From Dastarcus helophoroides (taxonomy: Eukaryota; Arthropoda; Insecta; Coleoptera; Bothrideridae): a stretch of DNA of 64,000 bases. The translations under genes were made by a program, and so were the position numbers. Under the pieces are notes generated by a model that saw only the letters and a list, made by a program, of their open reading frames with translations, was not told the origin of the DNA and did not search any database. Shown here piece after piece: positions 1 through 12,062 of this stretch. The stretch spans positions 16,118,053 through 16,182,052 of the forward strand of contig CM053335.1 in assembly GCA_028583605.1 (NCBI GenBank), written 5' to 3'. How positions within the stretch are numbered: position 1 is the first letter of the stretch; the number at the start of each line of letters is the position of its first letter.

Positions 1-410
1 CTGGAAATTTAGACGTTAAAGTCGAAATTTCGACTTTTTTTTTCTCGAAAATTCGATTTTATTTGAAATCTCGACTTTTTTCTCGAAATATTTCAAAATT
101 TTGACCTTTTCTCGAAATTTCGACGTTTTTCTTAAATTTCGACTTTTTTCTCGAAATTTTGACCTTAATTGTGAAATTTCGACATTTTTCTCGAAATTTC
201 GACTTTAAACTCAAAATTTTAATTATTTTCTACAAATTTCGACTTTTATCTCAAATTTCGACTCATTTTCTCGAAATTTCGACAATTTTCTCAAATTCCG
301 ATTTAAAACTCAAAATTTCGACCTTTTTCTCGAAATTTCACCTTTTTTCTCGAAATTTCCACTTTAATCTCGAAATTTCTAAAAAGAGACCAAAATTTGC
401 TGATTAAAAA
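1..410. repeat. TTTCGA-core simple satellite, pyrimidine-rich strand up
   Basis: About 20 degenerate copies of a ~20-bp unit that alternates a TTTCGA core, a T run and CTCGAAA. The plus strand is pyrimidine-rich. The 82-codon open frame at 159-407 starts at a non-ATG codon and is only a reading of the repeat. No gene is seen. Confidence 0.85.
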
Positions 411-534
411 TAGCAATTATTGAACGCACTCTACTACCAAATGTCAAGATTGTTGGGGAAGAAGAGTAGTGGTATGTAACTGTCATCTGCCTAATTTAAC
501 CATAAAGTGTGCTTATTATAGAGCGACTTATTCT
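411..534. other. Non-repetitive spacer inside an inverted satellite
   Basis: About 125 bp without the TTTCGA unit, containing 'ggggaagaagagtagtgg'. It separates two oppositely oriented blocks of the same satellite. No coding potential or RNA gene is seen. Confidence 0.6.
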
Positions 535-840
535 CGAAATTTCGAGAAAAAAATGGATATCAAAGTCGAAAATCCAAAATTAAGGTCGAATTTTCGACAT
601 TAATCTCGGAATTTTAGAAAAAAAGTAATAGTTTCAAGAAAAAAGCCGAATTCGAATCGAAAAAAAGTAGAAATTTTGAGTGTAAAGACGAAATTTTGAG
701 TTTAAGGCAGAAATTTCGAATTTAAATCCGAAATTTCGAGATTAGAGTCGACATTTCGAGAAAATAAGACGAAATTTCGAAAAAAAATCGAAATTTCGGG
801 AAAAAAGTCGAAATTTCGATAGTTTTTTGAAAATATACTT
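535..840. repeat. TTTCGA-core satellite, inverted orientation
   Basis: This is the same unit as positions 1-410, but the plus strand now carries the purine-rich version (TTTCGAGAAAA, AAAGTCGAAATTTCGA). The two blocks can form a long imperfect foldback around the 125-bp spacer. Confidence 0.8.
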
Positions 841-2630
841 TTTTTTTTGAAAATCTCCAACTTTTTTCACAATTTCGACATCTTGAAACTTTGGACTGTT
901 TTTGAAAATTATGAATTTTTTGAGGAATATGATTTTTATGATAATTTCGACTTTTCCTTATTTAGTTTTGAAAATTTCGACCACTCACTAAATATTTCGA
1001 CTTTTTTTTGAGAATTCCTATTTTTTGATGCATATTTTCAACTTTTTTTCAAAATCTCTAGTTTCTATTGGAGAATTTGACATAATTTCTATTTTTTTAA
1101 TGATTTCGACTTGGACATTTTAAAATTTCCACTTATTTTAAATTCTCATTTTAAAAAAAACCAAACTTAATTAGAAAATTGTAACCATTTCCCTTTTTCT
1201 AAAATAGTGCTATTTTTGGAATTTCCTAAATTTGTCAAAATTTCAACTTTTTCATTAAATTTTTATTTTGTTGTAGATCTCGACTTCCTTTAAAAAATTT
1301 TCCTTTTTGTTTGACAATTTCGACATTTTAAAAAGGTGTACAAACGAATAATTTCGACAAGGTCAACATTTTCGAAAATTCGAATTATTAGAAAAAAAGT
1401 CGAAATTATTAGAAAACCGAAACAAAAATGGTAACATTCCAAAACTCACGAATTAAAAAAAAAGACAAAAATTTTGCGGAAATTTAAAAAAAGTTGTCCC
1501 AAAGTCAAAATTTTCGAAAAAAGTTGAAATTTTGAGAGTAAAACCGAAGTGCCAACAAAGAATAATTTTCAGAGAAAATTCGCAATTTCGAGAAAAGACT
1601 GTGCTTCCGCATCTTTGTACAAAAGTTTATGTTAATTTTAAAGGAATTAATTAACAGGACACAAAAGGGTAAAAGGAAACATTTTTAAGTCACCTATTTC
1701 TAACTATGTACTTTACCTGCTTAGAGAATTGAAAGAAGGAATACGTGTCAAAGGATTTTTTTATAAGTTTGCAGTTCGGTAGCCCAATTTCAAGCTTTTC
1801 TCTCGAAATTTTTAAATTCAAAATTTTAAAAAAGTTTAAAGTTTAAACTATTCGAAGTTTCCCAGAGATTTTGAAATTTTATGGAAAACCTCCACAAGAA
1901 TATCGAATATTTCAATTTAAAATCAAAGTTTTGTGACTAATGGGAACTCGAGCACTTCCTTACATAAATCTCATTTTTTAAAAATCTGTTGTTATTTTTC
2001 AAAAATTTCAGTTCAAATATAAAATCGTTCTTTGTATCATAATTCAAAGAGAACAGTTATAATTTTTTTTAAAATTTGACTATTTTTTCAAAATTTCCAA
2101 TTTAGATCTGAAATTGTTTTTTTTATTTGGAATTGCAATTCTAGAAAGAAAAATTAAATTTTTAGCTTTTACTTTCCAGTCAAAGTGTATTATATAAAAA
2201 AAACTTATTTTTTAAATTTTAAAGTAAATAACATTTCAGATAAAAGTTGAAAAAAAATTATTTGGAAAAAATTCATGCAACCTCTCTTTTAATTTCAAAA
2301 CTCCGTGAAAAATTTTTAAATTTCTGGCATAATTTTGTTCAAGGTTTTTTCCAGAAATTTGACTTCTTAAATTCCGGAACCTAAATTCGAGTTTCAGAAA
2401 ATATGAATTCTAAATTCGAACTTGAGAAAATAAATAATTAAAAATGAATAAAAATTGACATTTGTAAAATTTCAGAAATCTTGTAATTTCGACTTTTTTT
2501 CTAGAAATTCTATTTTAAAGTCTAAGATTTAAGAAAATAATTTGAAATTTCCAATTTAAACTTTCTGATTTTTTTTTTTTTCAGAATTTATTTAAATATA
2601 TATTTTTTTAAGTATAACATTTTCACTCAT
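841..2630. other. A+T-rich degenerate satellite decay zone, no gene
   Basis: T-rich and A-rich stretches with scattered 'aatttcgac' remnants to about 1620, then A+T-rich sequence with no period that I can follow. Stops are frequent in all frames and no RNA gene is recognised. Confidence 0.6.
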
Positions 2631-2712
2631 TTCTCGAAGATGATAGCTTGGCTATCGAAACGCGGTAGAGCAACTTTTGTTGTGTTTTTTAATCTTTCTT
2701 GGCTTCAGGAAA
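2631..2712 (+). repeat. RepG dispersed element fragment (hairpin-GAAACG module)
   Basis: Matches copies at 30147, 38653, 58043 and 58553. It contains 'cgaaga', then T, then the hairpin GATAGC-TTG-GCTATC (2642-2656), then GAAACG (2657-2662). This is followed by the conserved tail 'tgtgttttttaatctttctt' and 'ggcttcagga'. The tail is cut short compared with other copies, which continue into 'ggggacaag'. Confidence 0.8.
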
Positions 2713-2719
2713 CAACATT

Positions 2720-2842
2720 CTGGATATAATATTAGTTTGGGAGTATTTCAGGGATAAAATATATCCTAGTAATAAACGACTACTAAGGATCCTTCCGTGC
2801 AAGGATCTCTATGCCAATTTTCAGAATCGCTTCGAGCCACGG
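2720..2842 (+). repeat. RepD dispersed repeat, copy 1
   Basis: About 115 bp alignable by eye with 26225-26335. Shared landmarks in order are 'tagtttggga', 'atatttc/gg', 'tcctagyaa', 'gcaagg' and 'ccaattttc'. It directly follows a RepG fragment, so the two may belong to one longer element. No coding capacity is seen. Confidence 0.6.
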
Positions 2843-2854
2843 AAAGCAGATAAA

Positions 2855-2874
2855 CCATAGACCATGGTCTATGG
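2855..2874. other. Perfect 20-bp palindrome
   Basis: ccatagaccatggtctatgg reads the same on both strands. It lies in sequence without other repeats. It may be chance or a small cruciform, and no protein site is assigned. Confidence 0.7.
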
Positions 2875-3249
2875 GATAAATACACACACGCCTAATATCG
2901 AATGAATGTGTTTCCGCGCGGTCCGGATACGAACGGAACTAAAAATTTCTCACGTTGGGGTACATTGATTCTCATTTGACAGATAGGGTGCACCGGAAAG
3001 GCAAACCACCGTAACGAAATCTAGAAGCGTGGAGGCACCGCAGAATACACGAGGAAGCTGTTTCAAAGGGCAGGATCTGTGTTCCATTAACTGCTGGAGG
3101 ATGCTCAAATGCATAACGTGCATTTATTGTGGGATTAAACGCGTCATATAATCATTATGAAATTTTATTGGGACTTAGATACATTAATAATATAGGAAGT
3201 TGCTGTTTTCGTAATTCGGTTCAATAAAATAACGGAAAAAGTGCTGACG
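2875..3249. other. No gene seen
   Basis: Moderately G+C-rich stretch (for example 'tccgcgcggtccggatacg') with no convincing ORF, RNA gene or repeat match elsewhere in the window. It leads into the RepA array. Confidence 0.5.
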
Positions 3250-6175
3250 TTCACGTTTTTATGCTTTCGAAATTCGATGTTTCATTTCACACGTTAGGGA
3301 AACATCTTGAAGTAATAACAACTGATATTCCTTTAAAATGCTTCAGAAGCTCCGTTGCGTAAATTTTAACGCATCAGCAGTGTTGTCGGCTAAAAAATCT
3401 ACTTCAAAGCGACTTGAGGTTTATATGAATTTCGATGCTTCTTTCCACATGTTAGGGAAACATCTTGTAGTAATAGCACCATAGCAGCTCTACTACTCTC
3501 TCAAGATGCTTTGGCCAAAGCTCCGTTGTGTATATTTTATAGCATAAGCAGTGTTGTCGGCTAAAAAATCTACCTCAAAGCGACTTGAGGTTTATATGAA
3601 TTTCGATGCTTCTTTTCACATGTTAGGGAAACATCTTGTAGTAATAGCACCATAGCAGCTCTACTACTCTCTCAAGATGCTTTGGCCAAAGCTCCGTTGT
3701 GTAAATTTTATAGCATAAACAGTGTTGTCGGCTAAAAAATCTACTTTAAAGCGACTTGAGATTTATATGAATTTTGATGCTTCTGTCCACATGTTAGGGA
3801 AACATCTTATAGTAATAGGAACATAGCAGCTCTAGTATTCCTTCAAATGCTTGGGCTGAAAGCTCCGTTGCGTAAATTTTATAGCGTAAGCAGTGTTGTC
3901 GGCTAGGAAAATCTAGTGCAACGCGGCCTTAAGGTTCGATGCTCCTTTTCACACCTTAGGGAAACATCTTGTAGTAATAGCAACATAGCAGCTCTACTAT
4001 TTCCTCAAGACGCTTTGTCCAAAGCTCCGTTGTGTAAATTTTGTCGTATAAGCAGTGTCGAAGATCGAAGATCGACTGCAAAGCAGCTTGAAGTTTGTTT
4101 GAATTTCGATGCTTCTTTCCACAAGTTAGGGAAACATCTTGAAGTAATAGTAACATAGCAGCTCTTCTACGCGTTCTGGTGATAGCTTTGGCTTCGAATT
4201 AGCAGTGCAACTTGTTGATTATGGTGCAAAGCGACTTAGAGATTGGCATTATTGTATCCACGCGGACAGTCTATGCTAAAAATCGACTAGGGGTGGCAAT
4301 CTGGCGTTTACGTCTCGTTTAGGCAACGTTTTAAAAACTTTTCGCTACGATTACGGCCAGTGAATTACCTTAAAAAGTGAACAGTGGTTGCAAACACATC
4401 GGTCAGCTTTATTCCACATGTTAGGGAAAAATCTTGAAGTAATGGCAACCAAGCAGCTCTACTATTCCTTCAAGATCGCTTTGGCCAAAGCTCCGTTGCG
4501 TAAATTTTGTCGTATAAGCAGTGTCGAAGATCGAAGATCGACTGCAAAGCAGCTTGAAGTTTGTTTGAATTTCGATGCTTCTTTCCACATGTTAGGGAAA
4601 CATCTTGAAGTAATAGTAACATAGCAGCTCTTCTACGCGTTCTGGTGATAGCTTTGGCTTCGAATAAGCAGTGCAACTTGTTGAGTATGGTGTAAAGCGA
4701 CTTGGAGATTGGCATTATTGTATCCACGTGGACAGTCTATGCTAAAAATCGACTAGGGGTGGCAATCTGGCGTTTACGTCTCGTTTAGGCAACGTTTTAA
4801 AAACTTTTCGCTACGATTACGGCCAGTGAATTACCTTAAAAAGTGAACAGTGGTTGCAAACACATCGGTCAGCTTTATTCCACATGTTAGGGAAACATCT
4901 TGAAGTAATGGCAACCAAGCAGCTCTACTATTCCTTTAAGATGCTTCGGCCAAAGCTCCGTTGCGTAAATTTTGTCGTATAAGCAGTGTCGAAGGTCGAA
5001 GATCGACTGCAAAGCAGCTTGCAAGTTTGTTTGAATTTCGATGCTTCTTTCCACATGTTAGGGAAACATCTTGAAGTAATAGTAACATTGCAGCTCTTCT
5101 ACGCGTTCTGGTGATAGCTTTGGCTTCGAATTAGAAGTGCAACTTGTTGAGTATGGTGCAAAGCGACTTGGAGATTGGCATTATTGTATCCACGCGGACA
5201 GTCTATGCTAAAAATCGACTAGGGGTGGCAATCTGGCGTTTACGTCTCGCTTAGGCAACGTTCTAAAAACTTTTCGCTACGATTACGGCCAGTGAATTAC
5301 CTTAAAAAGTGAACAGTGGTTGCAAACACATCGGTCAGCTTTATTCCACATGTTAGGGAAAACATCTTGAAGTAATGGCAACCAAGCAGCTCTACTATTC
5401 CTTCAAGATGCTTCGGACCAAAGCTCCGTTGCGTAAATTTTGTCGTATAAGCAGTGTCGAAGATCGAAGATCGACTGCAAAGCAGCTTCAAGTTTGTTTG
5501 AATTTCGATGCTTCTTTCCACAAGTTAGGGAAACATCTTGAAGTAATAGTAACATAGCAGCTCTTCTACGCGTTCTGGTGATAGCTTTGGCTTCGAATAA
5601 GCAGTGCAACTTGTTGAGTATAGTGCAAAGCGACTTGGAGATTGGCATTATTGTATCCACGTGGACAGTCTATGCTAAAAATCGACTAGGGGTGGCAATC
5701 TGGCGTTTACGTCTCGTTTAGGCAACGTTTTAAAAACTTTTCGCTACGATTACGGCCAGTGAATTACCTTAAAAAGTGAACAGTGGTTGCAAACACATCG
5801 GTCAGCTGTATTCCACATGTTAGGGAAACATCTTGAAGTAATGGCAACCAAACAGCTCTACTATTCCTTCAAGATGCTTCGGCCAAAGCTCCGTTGCGTA
5901 AATTTTGTCGTATAAGCAGTGTCGAAGGTCGAAGATCGACTGCAAAGCAGCTTGAAGTTTTTTGAATTTCGATGCTTCTTTCCACATGTTAGGGAAACGT
6001 CTTGAAGTAATAGTAACTTAGCAGCTCTTCTACTCTTTCTAGTGATAGCTTTAGCTTCGAATAAGCAGTGCAGCCTTGTTGTCTCTGGAAATCTAGAGCA
6101 AAGTCTGGAGATTTGTATTATTGTATCCACGCGGACAGTCTATGCTAAAAATCAACTAGTGGTGGCAGTCTGGCG
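3250..6175 (+). repeat. RepA tandem array: 171-bp monomers, then 466-bp composite units
   Basis: The landmark 'gttagggaaa' recurs near 3293, 3451, 3622, 3793, 3955, 4125, 4420, 4591, 4886, 5057, 5352, 5524, 5820 and 5988. The first five steps are 158-171 bp. After 4125 the steps alternate 295 and about 171, giving a 466-bp unit about four times. The longer step adds a segment containing 'gtctatgctaaaaatcgact', 'ggcgtttacgtctcg' and 'acggccagtgaattacctt'. This segment is also the 3' part of the dispersed RepA copies at 28440-28565 and 37430-37530. Small open frames within the array repeat with it and are not genes. Confidence 0.9.
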
Positions 6176-6179
6176 TTTT

Positions 6180-9100
6180 CTGAAAATGTCTGATTTTCTG
6201 AAAATTTTCGACTTTTTTCAAAATTTTGATCTTTTGCGCTAATTTCAGCACTAAAATGTCAACAATTTTTTTTAAATATGCAATTTTTCAAAATTGATCA
6301 TTTTTATATTTTTTGGAGGAGGAGGGGGTGGGAGAATTTAGACTTTCTTTGAAATTATGACTTTTTGCCTTAAATTTTTTAAACTTTTACATTCTGGACC
6401 AAATTTGGATTGTTTTAAAATGTCGACATCTTCTTTTTTCTAAATTTTCTTGGAAATTTCTGGATTTTTTCCAAATTTCTGGATTTTTTCAAAATTTCTA
6501 CCTTTTCAAAATTTTCGACTTTTTTTCAAAATTTTGATCTTCTTTTGCAAATTTCGGCTCTAAAATGTCGATTATTTTTTAAAATTTGTAATTTTTTAAA
6601 TTAAATCATTTTTATAAATTTTTTTTTTGGGGAACGGGGTTTAATTTCGACTTTCTTTGAAAATACAACTTTTTTTGAATTTTTTGCACGAATTTTTCTC
6701 AAAATTTTTTATTCTTGGCCAAATTTGGACTTTCTTCAAAATGTCGTCATTATTTCTTTTCGAAATTTCCATTTTATTTGAAAATTTGAACATTTCCTGA
6801 AAATTTTTACTTTTTTCAAAATTCACGAAATTTTTTCAAAATTCACGAACTTTTTTCAAAATTTTAACTTGGTTTCCAAATTTTCGGCTCTAAACTGTCG
6901 ATTATTTTTAAAATTTTTAATTTTTCAAAACTGAATTATTTTTGCAAACTTTATTTGTAAGGGGGCTTTTAATTTCGCCTTTGTTTTTAATTATGTCTTT
7001 TTTTTTGAATATTTCGCCAGAGTTTTTCTAAATATTTTGCATTTTTGGCCAAACTTCGACCCTTTTCAAAACGTTGACATGTTTTCTTTTTTTTGAATTT
7101 TTTTAAAATTTTGCAAGATTCTTTCTGAAAATTTTACATTCTGGATCAAATTTGGATTGTTTTAAAATGTCGACATCTTTTTTTGAAATGTTCATGTTTT
7201 TTTTGGAAATTTCTGCATTTTTTCAAAATTTCTACCTTTTCAAAATTTTCGACTTTTTTTCAAAATTTTGATCTTCTTTTGCAAATTTCGGCTCTAAAAT
7301 GTCGAGACTATTTTTTAAAATTTGTAATTTTCCAAATTAAATCATTTTTATAAATTTTTTTTTGGGAGGAGGGGGTTTAATTTCGACTTTCTTTGAAAAT
7401 ACAACTTCTTTTGAATTTTTTGAATATTTTGCACGAATTTTTCTTAAAATTTTGTATTCTTGGCCAAATTTGGACTTTCTTCAAAATGTCGACATTATTT
7501 CTCTTCGAAATTTCCATCTTATTTGAAAATTTGGACATTTCTTTAAAATTTCTACTTTTTTCAAAATCCACGAACGTTTTTCAAAATTTTAACTTGGTTT
7601 CCAAATTTTTGGCTCTAAACTGTCGATTATTTTTAAAATTTATAATTTTTCAAAACTGAATTATTTTTGCAAACTCTATTTGGAGGGGGGCTTCTAATTT
7701 CGGCTTTGTTTTTAATTATGTCTTTTTTTTTTAACTTTTTGAATATTTTGCACGAGTTTTTTTAAAAATTTTGCATTTTTGGCCAAACTTCGACCCTTTT
7801 CAAAACGTTGACATGTTTTCTTTTTTGTTTTGAATTTTTTTTAAATTTCGCAAGATTCTTTCTGAAAATTTTACATTCTGGACCAAATTTGGATTGTTTT
7901 AAAATGTCGACATCTTTATTTTTTTCGAAATTTTCATGTTTTTTGGCTATTTCTGCATTTTTTCAAAATTTCTACCTTTTCAAAATTTTCGACTTTTTTT
8001 CAAAATTTTGATCTTTTTTTGCAAATTTCGGCTCTAAAACGTCGAGACTATTTTTTAAAATTTGTAATTTTCCAAATTAAATCATTTTTATAAATTTTTT
8101 TTTGGGAGGAGGGGGTTTAATTTCGACTTTCTTTGAAAATACAACTTCTTTTAAATTTTTTGAATATTTTGCACGAGTTTTTCTCAAAATGTTGTATTCT
8201 TGGCTAAATTTGGACTTTCTTCAAAATGTCGACATTATTTCTTTTCGAAATTTCCATCTTATTTGAAAATTTGGACATTTCTTTAAAATTTCTACTTTTT
8301 TCGAAATTCTCGAACTGTTTTCAAAATTTTAACTTGGTTTCCAAATTTTTGGCTCTAAACTGTCGATTATTTTTAAAATTTATAATTTTTCAAAACTAAA
8401 TTATTTTTGCAAACTGTATTTGGAGGGGGGCTTCTAATTTCGGCTTTGTTTTTAATTATGTCTTTTTTTGAATTTTTTGAATATTTTGCCCGAGTTTTTC
8501 TAAAAATTTTGCATTTTTGGCCAAACTTCGACCCTTTCCAAAACGTCGACATGTTTTCTTTTTTGTTTTGAATTTTTTTAAAATTTTGCAAGATTCTTTC
8601 TGAAAATTTTACATTCTGGACCAAATTTGGATTGTTTTAAAATGTCGACATCTCTTTTTGAAATGTTCATGTTTTTTTGGCAATTTCTGCATTTTTTCAA
8701 AATTTCTACCTTTTCAAAATTTTCGAATTTTTTTCAAAATTTTGATCTTCTTTTGCAAATTTCGGCTCTAAAATGTCGATTATTTTTTAAAATTTGTAAT
8801 TTTCCAAATTAAATCATTTTTATAAAATTTCTTTCTTGGGGGAGGGGGCTTAATTTCGACTTTCTTTGAAAATACAATTTTTTTTGAATTTTTTGAATAT
8901 TTTGCACGAATTTTTCTCAAAATGTTGTATTCTTGGCCAAATTTGGACTTTCTTCCAAATGTCGACATTATTTCTTTTCGAAATTTCCATTTTATTTGAA
9001 AATTTGGACATTTCCTCAAAATTTCTACCTTTTTCAAAATTCTCGAACTTTTTTCAAAATTTTAACTTGGTTTCCAAATTTTCGCCTCTAAATTGTCGAT

Positions 9101-9272
9101 TATTTTTAAAATGTATAAGTTTTCAAAAATGAATCATTTTTGCAAACTTTATTTGGAGGGGGGGTTTGTAATTTCGTCTTGGTTTGAAATTATGACTTTT
9201 TTTTGAATTTTTTGAATATTTTGCACGAGTTTTTCTAAAAATTTTGCATTTTTGGCCAAACTTCGACATGAA
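6180..9272. repeat. Dimeric higher-order satellite (~738 bp = ~315 + ~422)
   Basis: T-rich strand with TTTCGACTTT, AAAATTTTG and a G-run landmark (ggaggaggggg type). The G-runs fall near 6320, 6630, 6957, 7366, 7681, 8106, 8421, 8838 and 9157. From 6957 on, the spacing alternates about 409-425 and about 315-319 bp, so a two-monomer unit of roughly 738 bp repeats about three times. Earlier monomers are spaced 310-327 bp. Open frames of 60-106 codons on both strands follow the repeat and are not supported as genes. Confidence 0.85.
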
Positions 9273-9273
9273 A

Positions 9274-9422
9274 CTCTTCAGAAGAATTTCGCCTTTGGTA
9301 TGGTGGACATACTGAGTTACCGTGCTCTTCTGTCTAAACTTTCTTATCCTTTGTACCAATTTCCAATTCAGAAGAGTTTTCCCTCTGGTATAGTGGACAT
9401 ATTGAGTTACCGTGCTCTGATG
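9274..9422. repeat. Two-copy ~95-bp tandem duplication
   Basis: A ~52-bp core ('ggtatggtggacatactgag', 'ttaccgtgctct') occurs at about 9274-9330 and again at 9369-9420. It sits between the satellite and an element end with the GAAACG module, so it may be the body of that element. The minus-strand frame through it repeats 'STVTQYVH' and is not recognised. Confidence 0.65.
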
Positions 9423-9424
9423 TT

Positions 9425-9600
9425 TTGAAATTGACCTTTTCATTCTTTCATTTTTGCATATTCCCTCATATTCCTCTTTTCATTTATTGTTTCTTTTCTT
9501 TGTTCCTGAAGAAGCCCCCTACGATGGTGGGCGAAACGTCGAACACTTCCAATCCTGTATATCCTGTACTGACTCTGGCTGTGGAAGCCTTCGTTATCAT
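9425..9600 (+). repeat. Retroelement-like 3' end with CTGAAGA-hairpin-GAAACG
   Basis: Contains CTGAAGA (9506-9512), a spare A, stem GCCC (9514-9517) pairing with GGGC (9529-9532), and GAAACGTC (9533-9540). Several Penelope-like and other retroelements end with such CTGAAGA...GAAACG modules (family knowledge). The plus-strand frame spells 'PEEAPYDGGRNVEHFQS', which may be a translated passage through the module rather than real protein. Confidence 0.5.
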
Positions 9601-9805
9601 AGTGCAATGTTGGTGGCTTGCTACTTGCAATCTACAAGTCGCTTGCAAAGCGACTTGGAGATTTATATTATTGTATCCACGCGGACAGTCTATGCTAAAA
9701 ATCAACTAGGGGTAGCACTCTGGCGTTTAGGTCTCGCTTGCGCAGCGGAGATAAGTTGTACAAATTTTTTGTCGCGATCACTGCCATGTGCCAATGAACT
9801 ACCTT
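9601..9805 (+). repeat. RepA fragment (3' part)
   Basis: Carries the RepA landmarks 'attgtatccacgcggacagt', 'ctatgctaaaaatc', 'ggcgtttaggtctcg', then 'gatcactgcca' and 'gaactaccttaaaaa'. It is the 3' half only and abuts the GAAACG-module fragment. Confidence 0.85.
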
Positions 9806-10785
9806 AAAAATCAAAGAGTTCTGGCGAATACGAAGTCGATCGTAATTAGTCAATACTAATTAGAGTCAGTACTCTGTTAATTAAAGAGACAGTTTTAACT
9901 CGTGTAACGTGTACCTGCGTTGGGCAGCAACCATTACATATGCAGATTTAACTGCTAAAAATGCAATGCTTATGCAACTACTGTGAAATACCGATGTAGT
10001 TGTGTTAATATGCAAATCGCACAGTAATGGAATGCTAAATTTATTTACACATTCTTAGGACAGTTCGTTCGGGGAAATTCTCTCGCGTGAATTTTGCGTG
10101 ACATCGAAGGTGACAGATCGACACAAATAGAATCAAAAATCGAAACAATTCACACGTAGTAAGTCGTAATATGATCATTTTTTATCAACTAAGGCGCCAG
10201 TTTCGAATTTTCGAGATAAGGATCTTTAAGAAATCAGCAAACTCGGACTTTTTCGAGAAAATTTTGCCACGACGATAGTGCTTGGGGGCCAAACTAACGA
10301 CGAAACTCGCTGGTTTAATATTAAAAGAATCAATTTCAGTTTGATGCCCAAAAGGAAGACGTCAGACTTCAATTAAAATTCTAACACACATCCTTCGAGA
10401 TACTATATGCGTTTGGAATAATTCATCTTTGGTCATGGTGCCGGTTAAAGAATGAAAGTAATAGTAGCACCTCATACATGAAATCTTCAGTTTGGTAACT
10501 CACCGTCGTCATAAAAACCACGTCTGACTTCGAGAGGAAGTCGCTTTACACATGGCCGATCTCACTGATTTAAATTCCAGCACGGGCCAAGCGCGCCTAT
10601 TGTCCGCCAACCTGGTTTTTTTTGCCGAAACTTCGTAATGAATTTTCTTACCTAGCTGCTTCCTGTCATTTGAAATAATTGCATCAGGCGCTTACGAATT
10701 AGCTTTGGCAGTAGAGTCGCTGGATGTTAATGTGTGTGTGTGACCACAGTTGGGATACGAGCATTGATGCATGCGAAACGTATGG
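9806..10785. other. No gene seen
   Basis: Mixed-composition sequence without tandem structure. It includes a G+C-richer patch at 10550-10640, but there is no open frame with splice signals and no RNA gene that I can defend. Confidence 0.5.
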
Positions 10786-10787
10786 TT

Positions 10788-10905
10788 GCGCGTCACCATC
10801 ACGCGTCACCATCACGCGTTACCATCACACGTCACCAACACGCGTCACCATCACGCGTTGCCATCACGCGTCGCCAACACGTGTCACCATCACGCGTTGC
10901 CAACA
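10788..10905. repeat. 13-bp minisatellite (cgcgtcaccatca)
   Basis: Nine or so copies of a 13-bp unit, with variants such as 'cgcgttaccatca' and 'cgtcaccaaca'. MluI-type ACGCGT cores recur. Thirteen is not a multiple of three, so the plus-strand frames read similar His/Arg/Ser-rich peptides. These are not considered genes. Confidence 0.9.
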
Positions 10906-12062
10906 GCTCTAATACTAATGTTATACTCTAGAATTGTTTGAGAATTGATTTCTTAACAAATGTATAGGATTCCAAATCAAAGGTGAAATGTGGTCAGTTT
11001 GGCACCATTTATATTAAACTATTTCCAACATTCTAACTTCCTTACTAGTGTAGATTCAAGTTACCCTACATAGACACTATATTTCCTAGTTTTAACTTTT
11101 CACTTCTGTCGGCAGTCCCATCCAGTTAAACCAATAGAGATGTGTTTTTTTTTTAAAGATTATCACTGTACAGCGCCCCTTTGGTCAGTATTTATACTAA
11201 TTTGGGCGCGTCCTGGAGATTTTTTGTGGTGCTTTGTTCAAAAAAATCGTATTCGAGTAACGTTTAGCTGCAAGGCACACATCAATTTCTAAACGTTCTT
11301 CCAGTTGTCGATTCGCTTAAGAGCCCCATTCCACGACACCCGATAATGATTACCTGTTGGATCAAATGATTAATTAGCCCTTTTTTATGGTGAATTTGAC
11401 AGCTACTAATACATTCATTTGCCGGCGATTTCATCACGTATAGTTTGAGAATTAAGTGGAGTAGAATGCGATGGAATGTAATCCACAGCGGTAGCCGGTG
11501 CTACCTTGCCTGGGGCAAAGGAAGTCCAAACAGTAACCACTTCGAGAACTGCCAGTGGTCGGAATGAATATTCAAATAAACCGTAAACCCAACGAACGCG
11601 CGTAATATACGTTGTCAATTAAAATAACTAATGCCTATGGGAAAGTAAAGGCAAAATTGATTTCAGTTTATAAACTTGAACCACTTACTTGCAAGCTACC
11701 GGTTGCGCCGCTTCAACAAGAAAAATTACAACAGCGTTATATAATGCAGCTCTGGAATTCCACCGTTGAGATTGGAAGCCAACGCGTGAAAATTATTCCA
11801 GAGTGTACGTAATTTTTCGGTTTCAGCTGGTGTTATAATCTTCTTCGTGTGGTTTACGTTTCGCAATGCGAGAGAAAACGGTCAGTGTCCTTTTTCTCTG
11901 CTTGAGTTCTGCCCGTTTCGCTCCGTAGACTGGCTTGATATCAACGATTTAAAATCTTAAGTCACCCACAATTTCGTCTGGTAGTGACCATGGAAACACA
12001 TGACAACAGATTTAATGAGCTTGGAATCTACGATTTAAAATTTCTTCTGATTGTAGGGACAT
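10906..12062. other. No gene seen
   Basis: Unique A+T-rich sequence. An open minus frame at 11415-11618 (67 codons) and a plus frame at 11612-11812 show no recognisable domain and no bracketing splice sites. They are left unannotated. Confidence 0.5.

Noticed and set aside
3916..6242. Repeated 60-89-codon frames in the RepA array
   Set aside because: They occur on both strands, recur with the tandem unit and are broken by substitutions or indels in sister units.
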